From Ktedonobacterales bacterium (GTDB lineage Bacteria; Chloroflexota; Ktedonobacteria; Ktedonobacterales; JADMIN01): a DNA stretch of 25,086 bases. Every line of letters starts with the position of its first letter. The stretch's first letter is position 1. Below, one piece after another: positions 14,502 through 22,955 of the stretch. A program made the translations under genes and the position numbers. The stretch spans positions 1 through 25,086 of the forward strand of contig JANWHL010000107.1 of NCBI GenBank assembly GCA_025450405.1. The letters run 5' to 3'. The notes beneath the pieces are model-generated. The model did not search any database and had not been told where the DNA came from. It saw only the letters and a list, made by a program, of their open reading frames with translations.

Positions 14502-16136
14502 ATGACCCCAGCCCAGCCACGTATTGTCGTACTTGGAGCCGGATATGCCGGCCTGCTGTTCACCACCCGCCTGGCGGGCCAGATCGCTCCCCAGGACGCC
14601 CAGATCACGCTCGTGAATGAGTCCGCCACGTTCACCGAGCGCCTGCGCTTGCACCAGTTCGCCACGAACCAGACGATTCCTCCGCGCCCCATCGCGGAGA
14701 CCCTGCGCGGCACGAGCGTGCGCTTCGAGCTGGGCCGTGTCGCCCGCCTCGATCCCGAAGCGCGCACGGTCCACATCCGCGAAGACGGCCAGACGCGCGT
14801 GCTCGCGTACGACTATCTCGTGTACGCGCTGGGCAGCCTGACCGACCGCCAGCGCGTGCCGGGCGTCGCGGAGCATGCCTACACGCTCGTCCCGCGCGGC
14901 CCGCTTTCCGCGGCGGCGCTGCGCGAGCGCTTGCCCGAGCTCGCGACGCGCCACGGGCGCGTGCTCGTCGCTGGCGGCGGCGCCACCGGCATCGAGACGG
15001 CGGCCGAGTTCGCCACGGCCTATCCGTGCCTGCACGTGCGCCTGGTGACGGATGGCACGCTCGGCCAGGCGTGGGGCAAGGGCGTCGCCGCCTACGTGCG
15101 CCGCTCGCTCACCCGTTCGGGCGTGACCATCGACGACGAGACCCTCATCACCGCGGTGCGGGCGGATGGTGTGGTCACCGCGGCCGGCTCGGTGATCCCC
15201 GCCGACCTCGTCATCTGGACGGGCGGCTTCGTCGCGCCCACGCTGGCGCGAGAGGCGGGCCTTCCCGTGAACGCGCGCGACCAGCTGGTGATCGATCCCT
15301 ACATGCGCGTGCTCGATCACCCCGAGATCTACGCGGTTGGCGATGCCGCCGCACCGCGCGAGGAACCGGGGGTGCCCGTGCGCATGAGCGCCTTCACGGC
15401 ACAGATTCTGGGAGCCCATGGCGCGGATGCTCTGGCCGACGTGCTGCGGGGACGGCCGCCGAAGCCGCTCAGCCTCGCCTACGTGGGCCAGGGGATCGCG
15501 CTCGGCCGGGCGGACGCCATCGGCTTCAACAGCTATCCTCGCGACAAGCCCCACCGCCCCTATTTTACGGGGCGCCTGGCGTGGTGGTTTCGCGAGTATG
15601 GCACGCGTTACCTGGCGAGCCTGCCAGGCATCGAGAGGTCACGGCCCGGCTTCTATACCTGGCTCGGCAAGGGTCGCTATGCCGCCGCGCGGCGCCGACG
15701 CGAGCGGGGCGCCGCCACACAGGCTCGACGCGGGACCGTGCTCGTGTTTGGCATTGGCGGGCGTCTGCTCAATCCGCTGATGGCGCGGCTCGCCGGCCAA
15801 CGCGTCGCGCCGGGATTCGCCGTCGTGAGCCATCGCGGCCGCCGGTCTGGCCGTGTTTATGCCACACCCGTGGTAGTGCGTCCGACCGCCGATGGCTTTG
15901 TGATCCCGCTGCCCTTCGGGGAACGAACGGATTGGTATCGCAATGTGCGGGCGGCGGCGGAGGGGATGATCCGCTGGAACGGCGCGGACTACCGGGTCGT
16001 GGAGCCGCGGCTGGAGGAGTGGGCGTCGGCGCGACCAGCGTTTCACGGCGTTGCGCGGGTGGCCGTTCCACTGCTGGGGATCAGGCGCTTCGTCCACCTG
16101 CGGCGCGCCGCGCTGGCGGAGCGAGGTGCCGCATGA
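14502..16136 (+). CDS. FAD-dependent oxidoreductase fused to a Ddn-like split-barrel domain
   Basis: A 544-residue two-domain protein. Residues 1-370 form a type II NADH dehydrogenase-like flavoprotein. The FAD site is VLGAGYAGL (10-18), the NAD(P) site is VAGGGATGIETAAEFA (156-171), and the second FAD contact is VGDAAAP. There is a C-terminal helix region but no clear membrane segment. Residues about 410-540 match the deazaflavin-dependent nitroreductase (Ddn) family: VVSHRGRRSGRVYATPVVV, DGFVIPLPFG, DWYRNVRAA. Ddn proteins bind F420 or related flavins. The fusion suggests hydride transfer between NAD(P)H, FAD and a deazaflavin or flavin cofactor, but substrates are unknown. The start at 14502 follows AAGGA; an in-frame TTG at 14496 is less likely. 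It overlaps the sigma factor gene by 4 bp and follows an ECF41-type promoter. Confidence 0.87.
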   Translation: MTPAQPRIVVLGAGYAGLLFTTRLAGQIAPQDAQITLVNESATFTERLRLHQFATNQTIPPRPIAETLRGTSVRFELGRVARLDPEARTVHIREDGQTRVLAYDYLVYALGSLTDRQRVPGVAEHAYTLVPRGPLSAAALRERLPELATRHGRVLVAGGGATGIETAAEFATAYPCLHVRLVTDGTLGQAWGKGVAAYVRRSLTRSGVTIDDETLITAVRADGVVTAAGSVIPADLVIWTGGFVAPTLAREAGLPVNARDQLVIDPYMRVLDHPEIYAVGDAAAPREEPGVPVRMSAFTAQILGAHGADALADVLRGRPPKPLSLAYVGQGIALGRADAIGFNSYPRDKPHRPYFTGRLAWWFREYGTRYLASLPGIERSRPGFYTWLGKGRYAAARRRRERGAATQARRGTVLVFGIGGRLLNPLMARLAGQRVAPGFAVVSHRGRRSGRVYATPVVVRPTADGFVIPLPFGERTDWYRNVRAAAEGMIRWNGADYRVVEPRLEEWASARPAFHGVARVAVPLLGIRRFVHLRRAALAERGAA

Positions 16137-17065
16137 CGACAGCACCGAGCTTGAGGTGGACCATGGCGGAGACCACGCGCACGGAGACCTTTGAAGACTA
16201 CCGCACCTACCTCTTCGCCATCGCCTACCGCATGCTCGGCAGCGCGATGGACGCCGAAGACATGGTCCAGGATACGTATCTGCGCTTCCAGGCGACCCCA
16301 GCGGATGTGCGCGAGAGTATCGTCTCGCTCAAAGCGTATCTGACGACGATCCTCACACGCCTCTGTGTGAACCAGCTCCAGTCGGCGCGAAGGAAGCGCG
16401 AGCGCTACCCTGGCCCGTGGCTGCCAGAGCCGATCAGCACTGACCACCTGGCCGTACCGGCGAGCAGTGAATCGGCGAACCCGGAGGAACGCATGGAGCT
16501 GTATGAGTCGCTCGCGCTGGCGTTCCTCGTGCTCCTGGAGGAACTCGGGCCGATCGAGCGGGCGGTCTTCTTGCTCCGCGACGTCTTTGACTATGAGTAC
16601 GCGGAGATCGCCGAGATTCTTGGCAAGAGCGAGGCGGCGTGCCGCCAGGCGTTCAGCCGCGCGAAGCGGCATCTCGCCGAACACCGGCCGCGCGTCACGC
16701 CCGCGCCGGAGAACCAGCGCGAGCTGCTCACCAGCTTCCTCCACGCGGTGCAGGGCGGCGATATGGTCACGCTGATGGCGATGCTCGCCGAGGATGCCAC
16801 GCTCACCACCGATGGCGGTGGCAAGGTACGCGGAGCGGCGACCCGGTTGCTGGTTGGGCGCGCCGCCGTGGCGCGCATGAGCGTGGGGACGATGCGCTTC
16901 CTGCCGGAGGGCTACACGAGCGCGGTCGTGGAAATCAATGGCCAGCCGGCGCTGGTCATCCGCGCGGGTGGCCAGTCCGTCTCGGTGGTGTCCGTGGAGC
17001 TGGACGGCCAGCGGATCCGCGCCGTGCGCGTGATCGCCAATCCCGACAAGCTCCAGCGCGTGTAG
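16133..17065 (+). CDS. ECF41-type RNA polymerase sigma factor with SnoaL-like C-terminal domain
   Basis: A 310-residue sigma factor. Region 2 is at about 20-55 (YLFAIAYRMLGSAMDAEDMVQDTYLRF) and region 4 at about 125-185 (LEELGPIERAVFLLRDVFDYEYAEIAEILGKS in pieces, then QAFSRAKRHL). A SnoaL/NTF2-like extension spans about 195-310. All three ECF41 signatures are present: YPGPWLPEP in the linker (92-100), DGGGK (227-231) and NPDKL (303-307) near the C-terminus. In this group the extension, rather than a separate anti-sigma factor, controls activity, and the genes usually neighbour an oxidoreductase, epimerase or carboxymuconolactone decarboxylase. Here the partner is the fused oxidoreductase, overlapping by ATGA. 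The start at 16133 has GAGG upstream; Met at 16163 is an alternative. Confidence 0.95.
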   Translation: MTTAPSLRWTMAETTRTETFEDYRTYLFAIAYRMLGSAMDAEDMVQDTYLRFQATPADVRESIVSLKAYLTTILTRLCVNQLQSARRKRERYPGPWLPEPISTDHLAVPASSESANPEERMELYESLALAFLVLLEELGPIERAVFLLRDVFDYEYAEIAEILGKSEAACRQAFSRAKRHLAEHRPRVTPAPENQRELLTSFLHAVQGGDMVTLMAMLAEDATLTTDGGGKVRGAATRLLVGRAAVARMSVGTMRFLPEGYTSAVVEINGQPALVIRAGGQSVSVVSVELDGQRIRAVRVIANPDKLQRV

Positions 17066-17084
17066 GACAGGATCCTACCCCCCA

Positions 17085-17114
17085 GCCCCCTTCCCATTGC
17101 GATGGGAAGGGGGC
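17085..17114. terminator. Bidirectional hairpin terminator between the sigma factor gene and glgA
   Basis: GCCCCCTTCCCAT (17085-17097) pairs perfectly with ATGGGAAGGGGGC (17102-17114) around TGCG. It sits between two convergent genes, 19 bp after one stop and 11 bp from the other. There is no long U-tract. Confidence 0.75.
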
Positions 17115-17125
17115 ACCAGGGGGCG

Positions 17126-18874
17126 CTATTCTCCCACCGGGCTGGCGGTGGCCGTCTCGCGCCCGCGGCCAATCTGGCGCAGCTCCCCGGCGCGGCGATA
17201 GAGGGCGACGTACTGCTCGGCCGACGCGTCCCACGAATAATCGGCCAGCATGGCGCGGACCATGAGGTTCTTCCAGGCTTCAGGGAAGCGATAGGCTTCG
17301 ATGGCGCGCATGACCGCCGCGAAGAGGTGGAAGGGATCGTAGCGTTCAAAGCTGAACCCGTTGCCCGTGCCAGCGGCGGGATCCATCTCCTGGACGGTAT
17401 CCGCCAGGCCCCCGGTGCGATGGACGATGGGGATGCTGCCATAGCGCATCGCGAGCATCTGACTGATGCCGCACGGCTCGAAGCGCGAGGGCATGAGGAA
17501 CATGTCGGCCCCGGCGTAGACACGCTGACTGACCTCCGTGCTGAAGGTCAGGTGGATGGCGACCTGCTGCGGATAGCGCGCGGCGAGGCGCTGGAACATC
17601 TGGTGATAGTGCTGGTCGCCCACGCCGGTGACGGCCAGCTGGACGCCCTGCTCGATCAGCGGAATGATCACCTGGTCGAGCAGGTCAAAGCCCTTCTGGT
17701 CGCTGAGGCGCGAGACCATGCCAATGAGCGGCGCGGCGGGATCCACGCGCAGGTGCAGCTGCTCCTGAAGGGCGCGCTTGTTGTCGGGGCGGCGCTCGAG
17801 GGAGAAGGCATCGTAGTGCGCGGCGATGTGGGCGTCGGTGGCGGGGTCGGACTCCTCGACATCGATGCCGTTCAGGATGCCGAAGAGCCGGTCGCGACGC
17901 TCGCGCAAGAGGGGATCCAGACGCTCGCCATACTGGGGGGTCAGGATCTCCCGTGCGTAGCGTGGGCTCACCGTGCTGACGACATCGGCGAAGAGAATGC
18001 CCCGGCCCATGAGGTCCACCACATTGGCGAGCTCGGGAACAGCCGGATAGAGAAAGCCTTGCTCCGCGACCCCGGCAACTTCGAGGATGCGATAACCAAA
18101 GATGCCCTGGAAGGCGAGGTTGTGGATGGTGAAGGCGCTCGCGGTCTCGCGCAGCAGCGGATCGTCGCGATAGACACTGGCGAGCCAGTTGGGAATGATG
18201 GCGGTGTGCCAATCGTGACAGTGAATGATATCAGGTGCCCACCCGAGCAGCCGAACGAGCTCGAGGGCGGCGCGGCTGAAGAGTATGAAGCGTTCGCCGT
18301 CGTCAGGATAGCCGTAGACATTTTCGCGGTGGAAGTAACGCGGGGCGTCGATGAAATAGACGGGGATGGCGGCTGAATCGCCCATGCCGAGGGGGGCGCT
18401 TTCCGCGTCTGGGCCGTCGGAGTCGCCACCATCGGCATCAGTGAGGTGTGCGCCGGCCGCGCCCAGGTCCCCCGCCGTGGCGAGGTCGCCCACGCGGACG
18501 CCGACGCGCTCGTGGTCGTTCTCGATGGGCACGGAGAGGTGGTCGCGCAGCGGGCGCAGGCCCCAGCGCGCTGGGTCGATGCTGCCATAGAAGGGCAGGA
18601 CGACGCGCACGTCATGGCCAAGGCGGCGCAGGGCTTTAGGGAGGGAGCCGATCACATCGGCGAGGCCGCCAACCTTGACGAATGGCACGCCTTCGGCGGC
18701 CACGAAGAGGATGCGTAACGGCGACCCACGGCGAGCGGCCTCGGTGTCCAGGCGCAGGGCGGGGCTGGGGGCTGGGATCTCGTCCTCGCTGGGCAGGCTG
18801 CCAGTGGAGGCCGGGACACCAGGGTAGGCCGGCGGCAGTGGGGCGATGATCGCATCGTCGGTGGCGGATGACAT
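17126..18874 (-). CDS. glgA: Glycogen synthase (GT5)
   Basis: A 582-residue cytoplasmic glucosyltransferase that extends alpha-1,4-glucan from ADP- or UDP-glucose. The synthase hallmark KVGGLADV is at 67-74, preceded by LRILFVAAEGVPF. Further matches are HCHDWHTAIIP, TIHNLAFQG, VSTVSPRYAREI, GILNGIDVE, PLIGMVSRLSDQKGFDLL and the catalytic SRFEPCGISQMLAMRYG, followed by RTGGLADTV. It is longer than the usual 480 residues because of a 52-residue Pro/Ala-rich N-terminal extension and an acidic insertion (about 120-160, GGDSDGPDAES) before the YFIDAPRYF strand. The start at 18874 follows GGGAGGG. No other glycogen genes are adjacent. It is convergent with the sigma factor operon. Confidence 0.94.
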   Translation of the reverse strand: MSSATDDAIIAPLPPAYPGVPASTGSLPSEDEIPAPSPALRLDTEAARRGSPLRILFVAAEGVPFVKVGGLADVIGSLPKALRRLGHDVRVVLPFYGSIDPARWGLRPLRDHLSVPIENDHERVGVRVGDLATAGDLGAAGAHLTDADGGDSDGPDAESAPLGMGDSAAIPVYFIDAPRYFHRENVYGYPDDGERFILFSRAALELVRLLGWAPDIIHCHDWHTAIIPNWLASVYRDDPLLRETASAFTIHNLAFQGIFGYRILEVAGVAEQGFLYPAVPELANVVDLMGRGILFADVVSTVSPRYAREILTPQYGERLDPLLRERRDRLFGILNGIDVEESDPATDAHIAAHYDAFSLERRPDNKRALQEQLHLRVDPAAPLIGMVSRLSDQKGFDLLDQVIIPLIEQGVQLAVTGVGDQHYHQMFQRLAARYPQQVAIHLTFSTEVSQRVYAGADMFLMPSRFEPCGISQMLAMRYGSIPIVHRTGGLADTVQEMDPAAGTGNGFSFERYDPFHLFAAVMRAIEAYRFPEAWKNLMVRAMLADYSWDASAEQYVALYRRAGELRQIGRGRETATASPVGE

Positions 18875-19097
18875 GGTTGCCCTCCCGCGCCGCGCGATCC
18901 TGGCGCGGCGCGTGATCTGGAGGTGACCGGGCGCCCAAAGCCCGGCGCCAGAAAGCGTGGCGGGATGCCAGACACCTACGCGGTCCAACTCCGTAGACGA
19001 TCCCGAAGGAGCATCACCTGAGCGGCCCCCTCCCATCCGGCGCACCAGCCGTCCGGCGCGGGGAGCCCGTGGGACGGATCGAGTGCCCGATGGCCCG

Positions 19098-19106
19098 AGT
19101 ATAGCA
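19098..19106 (-). promoter_or_regulatory. Extended -10 promoter candidate for glgA
   Basis: On the minus strand TGCTATACT contains TG-n-TATACT, a strong extended -10. The -35 region is poor. The leader to the glgA start would be about 215 nt; apart from this site I see nothing recognisable in 18875-19168. Confidence 0.5.
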
Positions 19107-19168
19107 GGGTGGAGGCGCGCGTCGCCACTGGCGGACGCGCGGGAGCGGCTGCGCACGGGGGAATGACG

Positions 19169-19200
19169 CGAGGGCCCGCGGCAGTCGCCGCGGGCCCTCG
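19169..19200 (-). terminator. Terminator-like hairpin ending the bc-complex operon
   Basis: CGAGGGCCCGCGGC (19169-19182) and GCCGCGGGCCCTCG (19187-19200) form a perfect 14-bp stem with the loop AGTC. It is 49 bp after the last stop of the operon. The bases that follow on the minus strand are only mildly T-rich. Confidence 0.75.
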
Positions 19201-19249
19201 ACGCATGGCGAGGTCATAGTGGTTGGCGATATCGCTCTAGCGATTGCTC

Positions 19250-21124
19250 CTAGTGCGGGGCGCCCACCGCGAGTCCAGCATCCGCCCCACGTGGAGGCGC
19301 GGGGCGCTCCACCAGCAGCTGCCAATCGGGTCCGGCGGCGGCGTAGGCGAAGCCGCCGATCATGCAGATGATGAACCCGAAGACGACGATTTCGGCGGTG
19401 TTGCCACCCCAATTGTAGGCGATGTACGCCACCGCGGCGCCGATCAGCGCCGAGATGATCACGACCAGCCCCCAGCGCCAGGCGTTGGCGCGCACGACGC
19501 CGACCAGCGCCGCGGCCAGACCCACCGCTTCGAAGCAGATGCCCGCGACGAAGACGGCATGCGAGCCCTCGGCGACGTCCCAGCCGCCGGCAAGGAGGTC
19601 ATGGTGAAAGCCCTGAATGGCGCCGATCAGCTCCAGGAGGACGGCCACGAGCAGGGTCCACATCACGAACTTGCGCAGGTAGCTCATCGGCTGGTCGCGG
19701 CGCGTGAGGATGGTGAACTGGAACGCGGCGAGGCCGCCCATCAGCAGCATGGCCCAGAATGCGTCGTGGAGCAGGCCGGCCCCAGGCTGGTAGTAGAGGC
19801 CTAGCGCCTCGGACTCGAAGAAGCTGGGCATCGAGAAGATAGCGAAGCCCCCCATGTAAATCAGGACGCCCGTGCCCAGGAGCAGCCACTGGCCGGTGCA
19901 GCCCAGTGGCGCGGTGCTCAGCTCAGCGAACTCGCGCTGCGACGCCCAGGTGAAGCCGAAGGCCAGGATGGCGATGCAGGTGGCCAGGAAGAGGCCGACC
20001 GGCAGCTGGAGCGGGTCGTTCACGTGGATCACGGTGGCGGCCAGGCCGAGGAACACGATGCCGATCGTCCCGGCGAGAATGACCGTGTTGCGGCGCGTGC
20101 TCCAGAAGTACAGGCCCAGCATCATGATCGTAAACGTCAGGCCGACGACGATGGCGACGACGATGTAGCCGGTGTACTGGGTGAAGGTGCAGCTGCCGGG
20201 GATGACGGTCTTTTCACTGCACTGGACGATGAATTGTGTGGAGTCCACCTGGCGAATCACGTAGACGATCGGGTAGATCGCCGCCCAGAGGACGATCAGC
20301 GGGGCGCCGACCTGGCCCAGCAGCCCCACGACGCCGTGGAAATAGACCGCGGGCATGAACTGCTGGCGATGCCGAATCATGATCGGCAGCATCCACACCT
20401 GCAGCGCCAGCAGGGCGGCGAGGAGGGCGAGGAACAGCAGGATATTGGCGATGGCGCTGTCTTTCGCATGCTGGTCGAAGACCGTCTTGGGCGAGAACGT
20501 GTTGATGGTGATGTAGACAGCGGCGATCGCGAACGCCACCACCAGGCACACACGCACGATGATATCGCGCACGGGGCCGTCGAGCTTGCCCGCCAGGACC
20601 GGACGGCAGAGCAGCGCATAGGTGAGCATGCCAAGCCCAATGAACAGCCCGATCATGCCGACCGAGACGAGATCGATGCTCCCAACCTGGAACCAGATGG
20701 GGTTGAAGAGGTACGACTGATTGGCGATCGGCCAGGTGGTCGTCACGCCATTCTTGGTGGTCAGGTCCGGCAGGAGCTCGTGCCAGGAGCGGGTGTAGAC
20801 CTGATACAGGAACAACCCGCCGATGGCGGCGATCACCGCGCCCGCGAGCGCGAAGAGCTCAGGCGGGAATAGCGGCTTGGGGTCGTAGAGGAACGCGATC
20901 TCCATGGCGATCAGGCCGAAGCCGACCGCGAGCAGCCCCAAACTGAGGGTGCCCTGCTCGAACGGCGCCAGCGTGGAAAGCGTCGAAATGGTGTAGAAGT
21001 AGCCGGGAATCTGGGCGATGAGGATGGCGGCCAGGAAGAAGAAGCCCGTGGCCAGCACGAGCGCCCGTGCCCAGGACATCGGCTGCTCGTGCTCGCGGAG
21101 CGGCGCGACTGTCGCGGCTTGCAT
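19250..21124 (-). CDS. Polytopic membrane protein of unknown family in the bc-complex operon
   Basis: A 624-residue integral membrane protein with about 16 predicted helices, starting at residue 18 and ending near 590. Soluble parts are short, apart from an extracytoplasmic-looking loop at about 110-146 and a Cys-containing loop at about 290-312 (QCSEKTVIPGSC). Several His and acidic residues lie in or near helices: FHGVVG (about 263), LHDAFW (about 446), QGFHHD (about 500) and GSHAVF (about 513). They recall heme- or quinone-binding proteins but match no motif I can name, and I do not see the heme-copper oxidase ligand pattern. It is the last gene of the operon, 13 bp after the cytochrome c-cupredoxin gene, with AAGGAGAAGGGAACC before its ATG. 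A subunit or partner of the complex is the natural inference. Confidence 0.82.
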   Translation of the reverse strand: MQAATVAPLREHEQPMSWARALVLATGFFFLAAILIAQIPGYFYTISTLSTLAPFEQGTLSLGLLAVGFGLIAMEIAFLYDPKPLFPPELFALAGAVIAAIGGLFLYQVYTRSWHELLPDLTTKNGVTTTWPIANQSYLFNPIWFQVGSIDLVSVGMIGLFIGLGMLTYALLCRPVLAGKLDGPVRDIIVRVCLVVAFAIAAVYITINTFSPKTVFDQHAKDSAIANILLFLALLAALLALQVWMLPIMIRHRQQFMPAVYFHGVVGLLGQVGAPLIVLWAAIYPIVYVIRQVDSTQFIVQCSEKTVIPGSCTFTQYTGYIVVAIVVGLTFTIMMLGLYFWSTRRNTVILAGTIGIVFLGLAATVIHVNDPLQLPVGLFLATCIAILAFGFTWASQREFAELSTAPLGCTGQWLLLGTGVLIYMGGFAIFSMPSFFESEALGLYYQPGAGLLHDAFWAMLLMGGLAAFQFTILTRRDQPMSYLRKFVMWTLLVAVLLELIGAIQGFHHDLLAGGWDVAEGSHAVFVAGICFEAVGLAAALVGVVRANAWRWGLVVIISALIGAAVAYIAYNWGGNTAEIVVFGFIICMIGGFAYAAAGPDWQLLVERPAPPRGADAGLAVGAPH

Positions 21125-21137
21125 GGTTCCCTTCTCC

Positions 21138-22157
21138 TTACTGGACGATGATCCACGCCGTCATGGCCGGGTGAATGCTGCAATAGTACGGGTAATCACC
21201 CGCCTTGGCGAACGTGTAGGTGTAGGTGTTACTCGTGCTGCCGTTCTGCAGAATCCCGGACGCCGTGAACTGGTTCGCCACCGTCGGCACGACCGTGTGC
21301 GGGGCACTGGACTGGTTGACCCAGGTGACGGTGGTGCCGGCCTTGATGATGATATAGCGCGGCGAGAAGTTGTAAATCGCGTTGTCGGCCGCTGGGGTGT
21401 CCTCAATCGGCACGGTGACCTTGGTCTGCGCCGTCAGGTCCTTGAAGAGCCCGATGTCCGGCCGCGTGGGCTTGCCGAGGTTGGCCTTTTGGTCTTTGTA
21501 CTCAGCGATCTGCGTGGCATTGGTGAGTGTCCCGAAGACGTAGTTGAAACCATTGACCTTCTCGAGGCCATTGGTCTTGATGTAATCGGGATTCGAGGAA
21601 TGGATGAGCGCGACGAGGTAGGAGATGTCTTCCTCGGTGAGTGAGCCGCCGTACGTATCGAGCCAGGCCGGCATGGCCAGCTTGGTGGGGTCGCCGTTGC
21701 CGGCGATGCCACCCGAGATGATGCGGGTGAGATCCTCGTCGGTCAGCTTATTGACGACCGCGTTGTTGTTGAGTTTGGGACCCTGGGCGCCCTGCCCGAG
21801 GAAGCCATGGCAGGTGGCGCAATACTGGCCGAAGAGGGCCGCGCCGTCCTGGAGCCGCTGGTCATACAGTTGGTTCGAGGCGGAAACCTGCTGCTGTTGC
21901 TGGTTGACGGTGAGCAGCGGGATGATGAGCCCGACGGCGATGACCATGAGCAGGGAGCCATACCCCGTGCGTGTGACGGCGTTGGCCCGCGAGTAGAAGA
22001 CGTACATGAGCGCGGCGGCCGTCAGGCACACGGCGGCCAAACCGAGGCCGAGGCGCGTGTCGAGAACGCCGGTGACGCCTGCCGCCGTAAACAGGACGGC
22101 CAGCGCCACACCGATCGTGACCGCGATCAGGCCCGGGTTGCGGAAGTTACTGCCCAT
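21138..22157 (-). CDS. Membrane-anchored cytochrome c fused to a cupredoxin
   Basis: A 339-residue electron carrier. Three N-terminal hydrophobic helices (about 9-30, 35-55, 66-84) anchor it. A cytochrome c domain follows (about 98-190), with CATCH at 113-117 and a probable axial Met162 in AMPAW. The C-terminal domain (about 240-339) is a plastocyanin/auracyanin-like cupredoxin. Its type-1 copper ligands are His287 (APHTVV), Cys326, His329 and Met332 (CSIHPAM). In the operon it would accept electrons from the Rieske protein and pass them to a terminal oxidase or other acceptor; heme and copper in one chain suggest internal transfer. Start: ATG 22157 has GAGGAA upstream; an upstream frame extension lacks such a site. 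It lies between the Rieske and polytopic protein genes. Confidence 0.93.
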   Translation of the reverse strand: MGSNFRNPGLIAVTIGVALAVLFTAAGVTGVLDTRLGLGLAAVCLTAAALMYVFYSRANAVTRTGYGSLLMVIAVGLIIPLLTVNQQQQQVSASNQLYDQRLQDGAALFGQYCATCHGFLGQGAQGPKLNNNAVVNKLTDEDLTRIISGGIAGNGDPTKLAMPAWLDTYGGSLTEEDISYLVALIHSSNPDYIKTNGLEKVNGFNYVFGTLTNATQIAEYKDQKANLGKPTRPDIGLFKDLTAQTKVTVPIEDTPAADNAIYNFSPRYIIIKAGTTVTWVNQSSAPHTVVPTVANQFTASGILQNGSTSNTYTYTFAKAGDYPYYCSIHPAMTAWIIVQ

Positions 22158-22228
22158 ACTCTCGATTCCTCGCCTCACCACCTACGTGAACGTGTACTCG
22201 AACTCGTGCCCGCCACTTCGGCGTATCC

Positions 22229-22933
22229 TCACTGCGCCGCGCACACGCCTTCCTTGGGCGTTCCCGCGAACGGCAGAGGCAGGACGCGCGTGCTGGCAAC
22301 GGGGCGCCCAATGTGGTTGTTGAGCTTGCCGGTGTCCACAATGACGTTGCCCCCCTGGAAGATCAGCGCGAAGCGGTCGAGGCTGCGCGGCGCCGGCCCA
22401 TCGATGTACTCGCCGTCGATGTTGTAATGCGAGCCGTGGCACGGGCACTTGAAGCTGTTGCAGTCGTCGCGGAAGGGGACCTTGCAGCCCAGGTGCACGC
22501 AGACCTGATAGAGCGACAGCCAGTAGCTGCCGTCTTTGTCCTTGACCCAGTTCTCCGAGTCGAGGAAGTTCTGGAGCACGCCGCCGCTCAACAGGAAGGT
22601 GGGATCGGCCGCCAGGTGCATGATGTAGGACTTCGCCTTGGGCTCGTAGAAGACCCCGCGCTGATCGAGCACGAAGTCCGCCTGCTTGGCCGCGACGTAT
22701 TTGTCGGTCGGGCTCAGCTGGATGGGCGAGCCGAACTGACCCTTCAGGTTCGGATACAGCATGGTGAGCGCGCCGTACGTGCCCTCGGCGCTGGCCACCA
22801 ATAGCGTGAGGCCGACCGCGCGGCGCAGAACCTGGCGCCGGCTGAGGCCGCGGCGCTGGAGCTCGGCGGCCTCAGCGCCTCCGCCAGTCAGCACCTCATA
22901 CTCTTGTGGGGTTCGGGTCGTCCCGATACTCAT
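22229..22933 (-). CDS. Rieske 2Fe-2S protein of the bc-type complex
   Basis: A 234-residue iron-sulfur subunit. Cluster ligands are Cys145 and His147 in CVHLGC and Cys163 and His166 in CPCHGSH; Cys150 and Cys165 are the conserved disulfide pair. SRRQVLRRAVG (31-41) before a hydrophobic helix (to about 58) is a Tat-like, uncleaved signal anchor, as in other Rieske proteins. The mobile head takes an electron from quinol at the Qo site and gives it to the cytochrome c/cupredoxin. A segment of about 70 residues (66-137) lies between the anchor and the cluster domain. The start at 22933 has a GAGAGGGG stretch rather far upstream, so initiation is less certain than elsewhere. It begins 22 bp after the subunit IV gene. 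Confidence 0.94.
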   Translation of the reverse strand: MSIGTTRTPQEYEVLTGGGAEAAELQRRGLSRRQVLRRAVGLTLLVASAEGTYGALTMLYPNLKGQFGSPIQLSPTDKYVAAKQADFVLDQRGVFYEPKAKSYIMHLAADPTFLLSGGVLQNFLDSENWVKDKDGSYWLSLYQVCVHLGCKVPFRDDCNSFKCPCHGSHYNIDGEYIDGPAPRSLDRFALIFQGGNVIVDTGKLNNHIGRPVASTRVLPLPFAGTPKEGVCAAQ

Positions 22934-22955
22934 GGTGTCCGCTGCCCCTCTCGCG

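Noticed and set aside
15026..16132. Long open frame fused upstream of the sigma factor gene
   Set aside because: It is the shadow frame of the oxidoreductase gene. The sigma factor has a proper start at 16133 overlapping the previous stop.
19250..21124. Heme-copper oxidase subunit I as identity of the polytopic protein
   Set aside because: The HH pair and several His are suggestive, but the six conserved His ligands and their helix spacing are not present in a recognisable arrangement.
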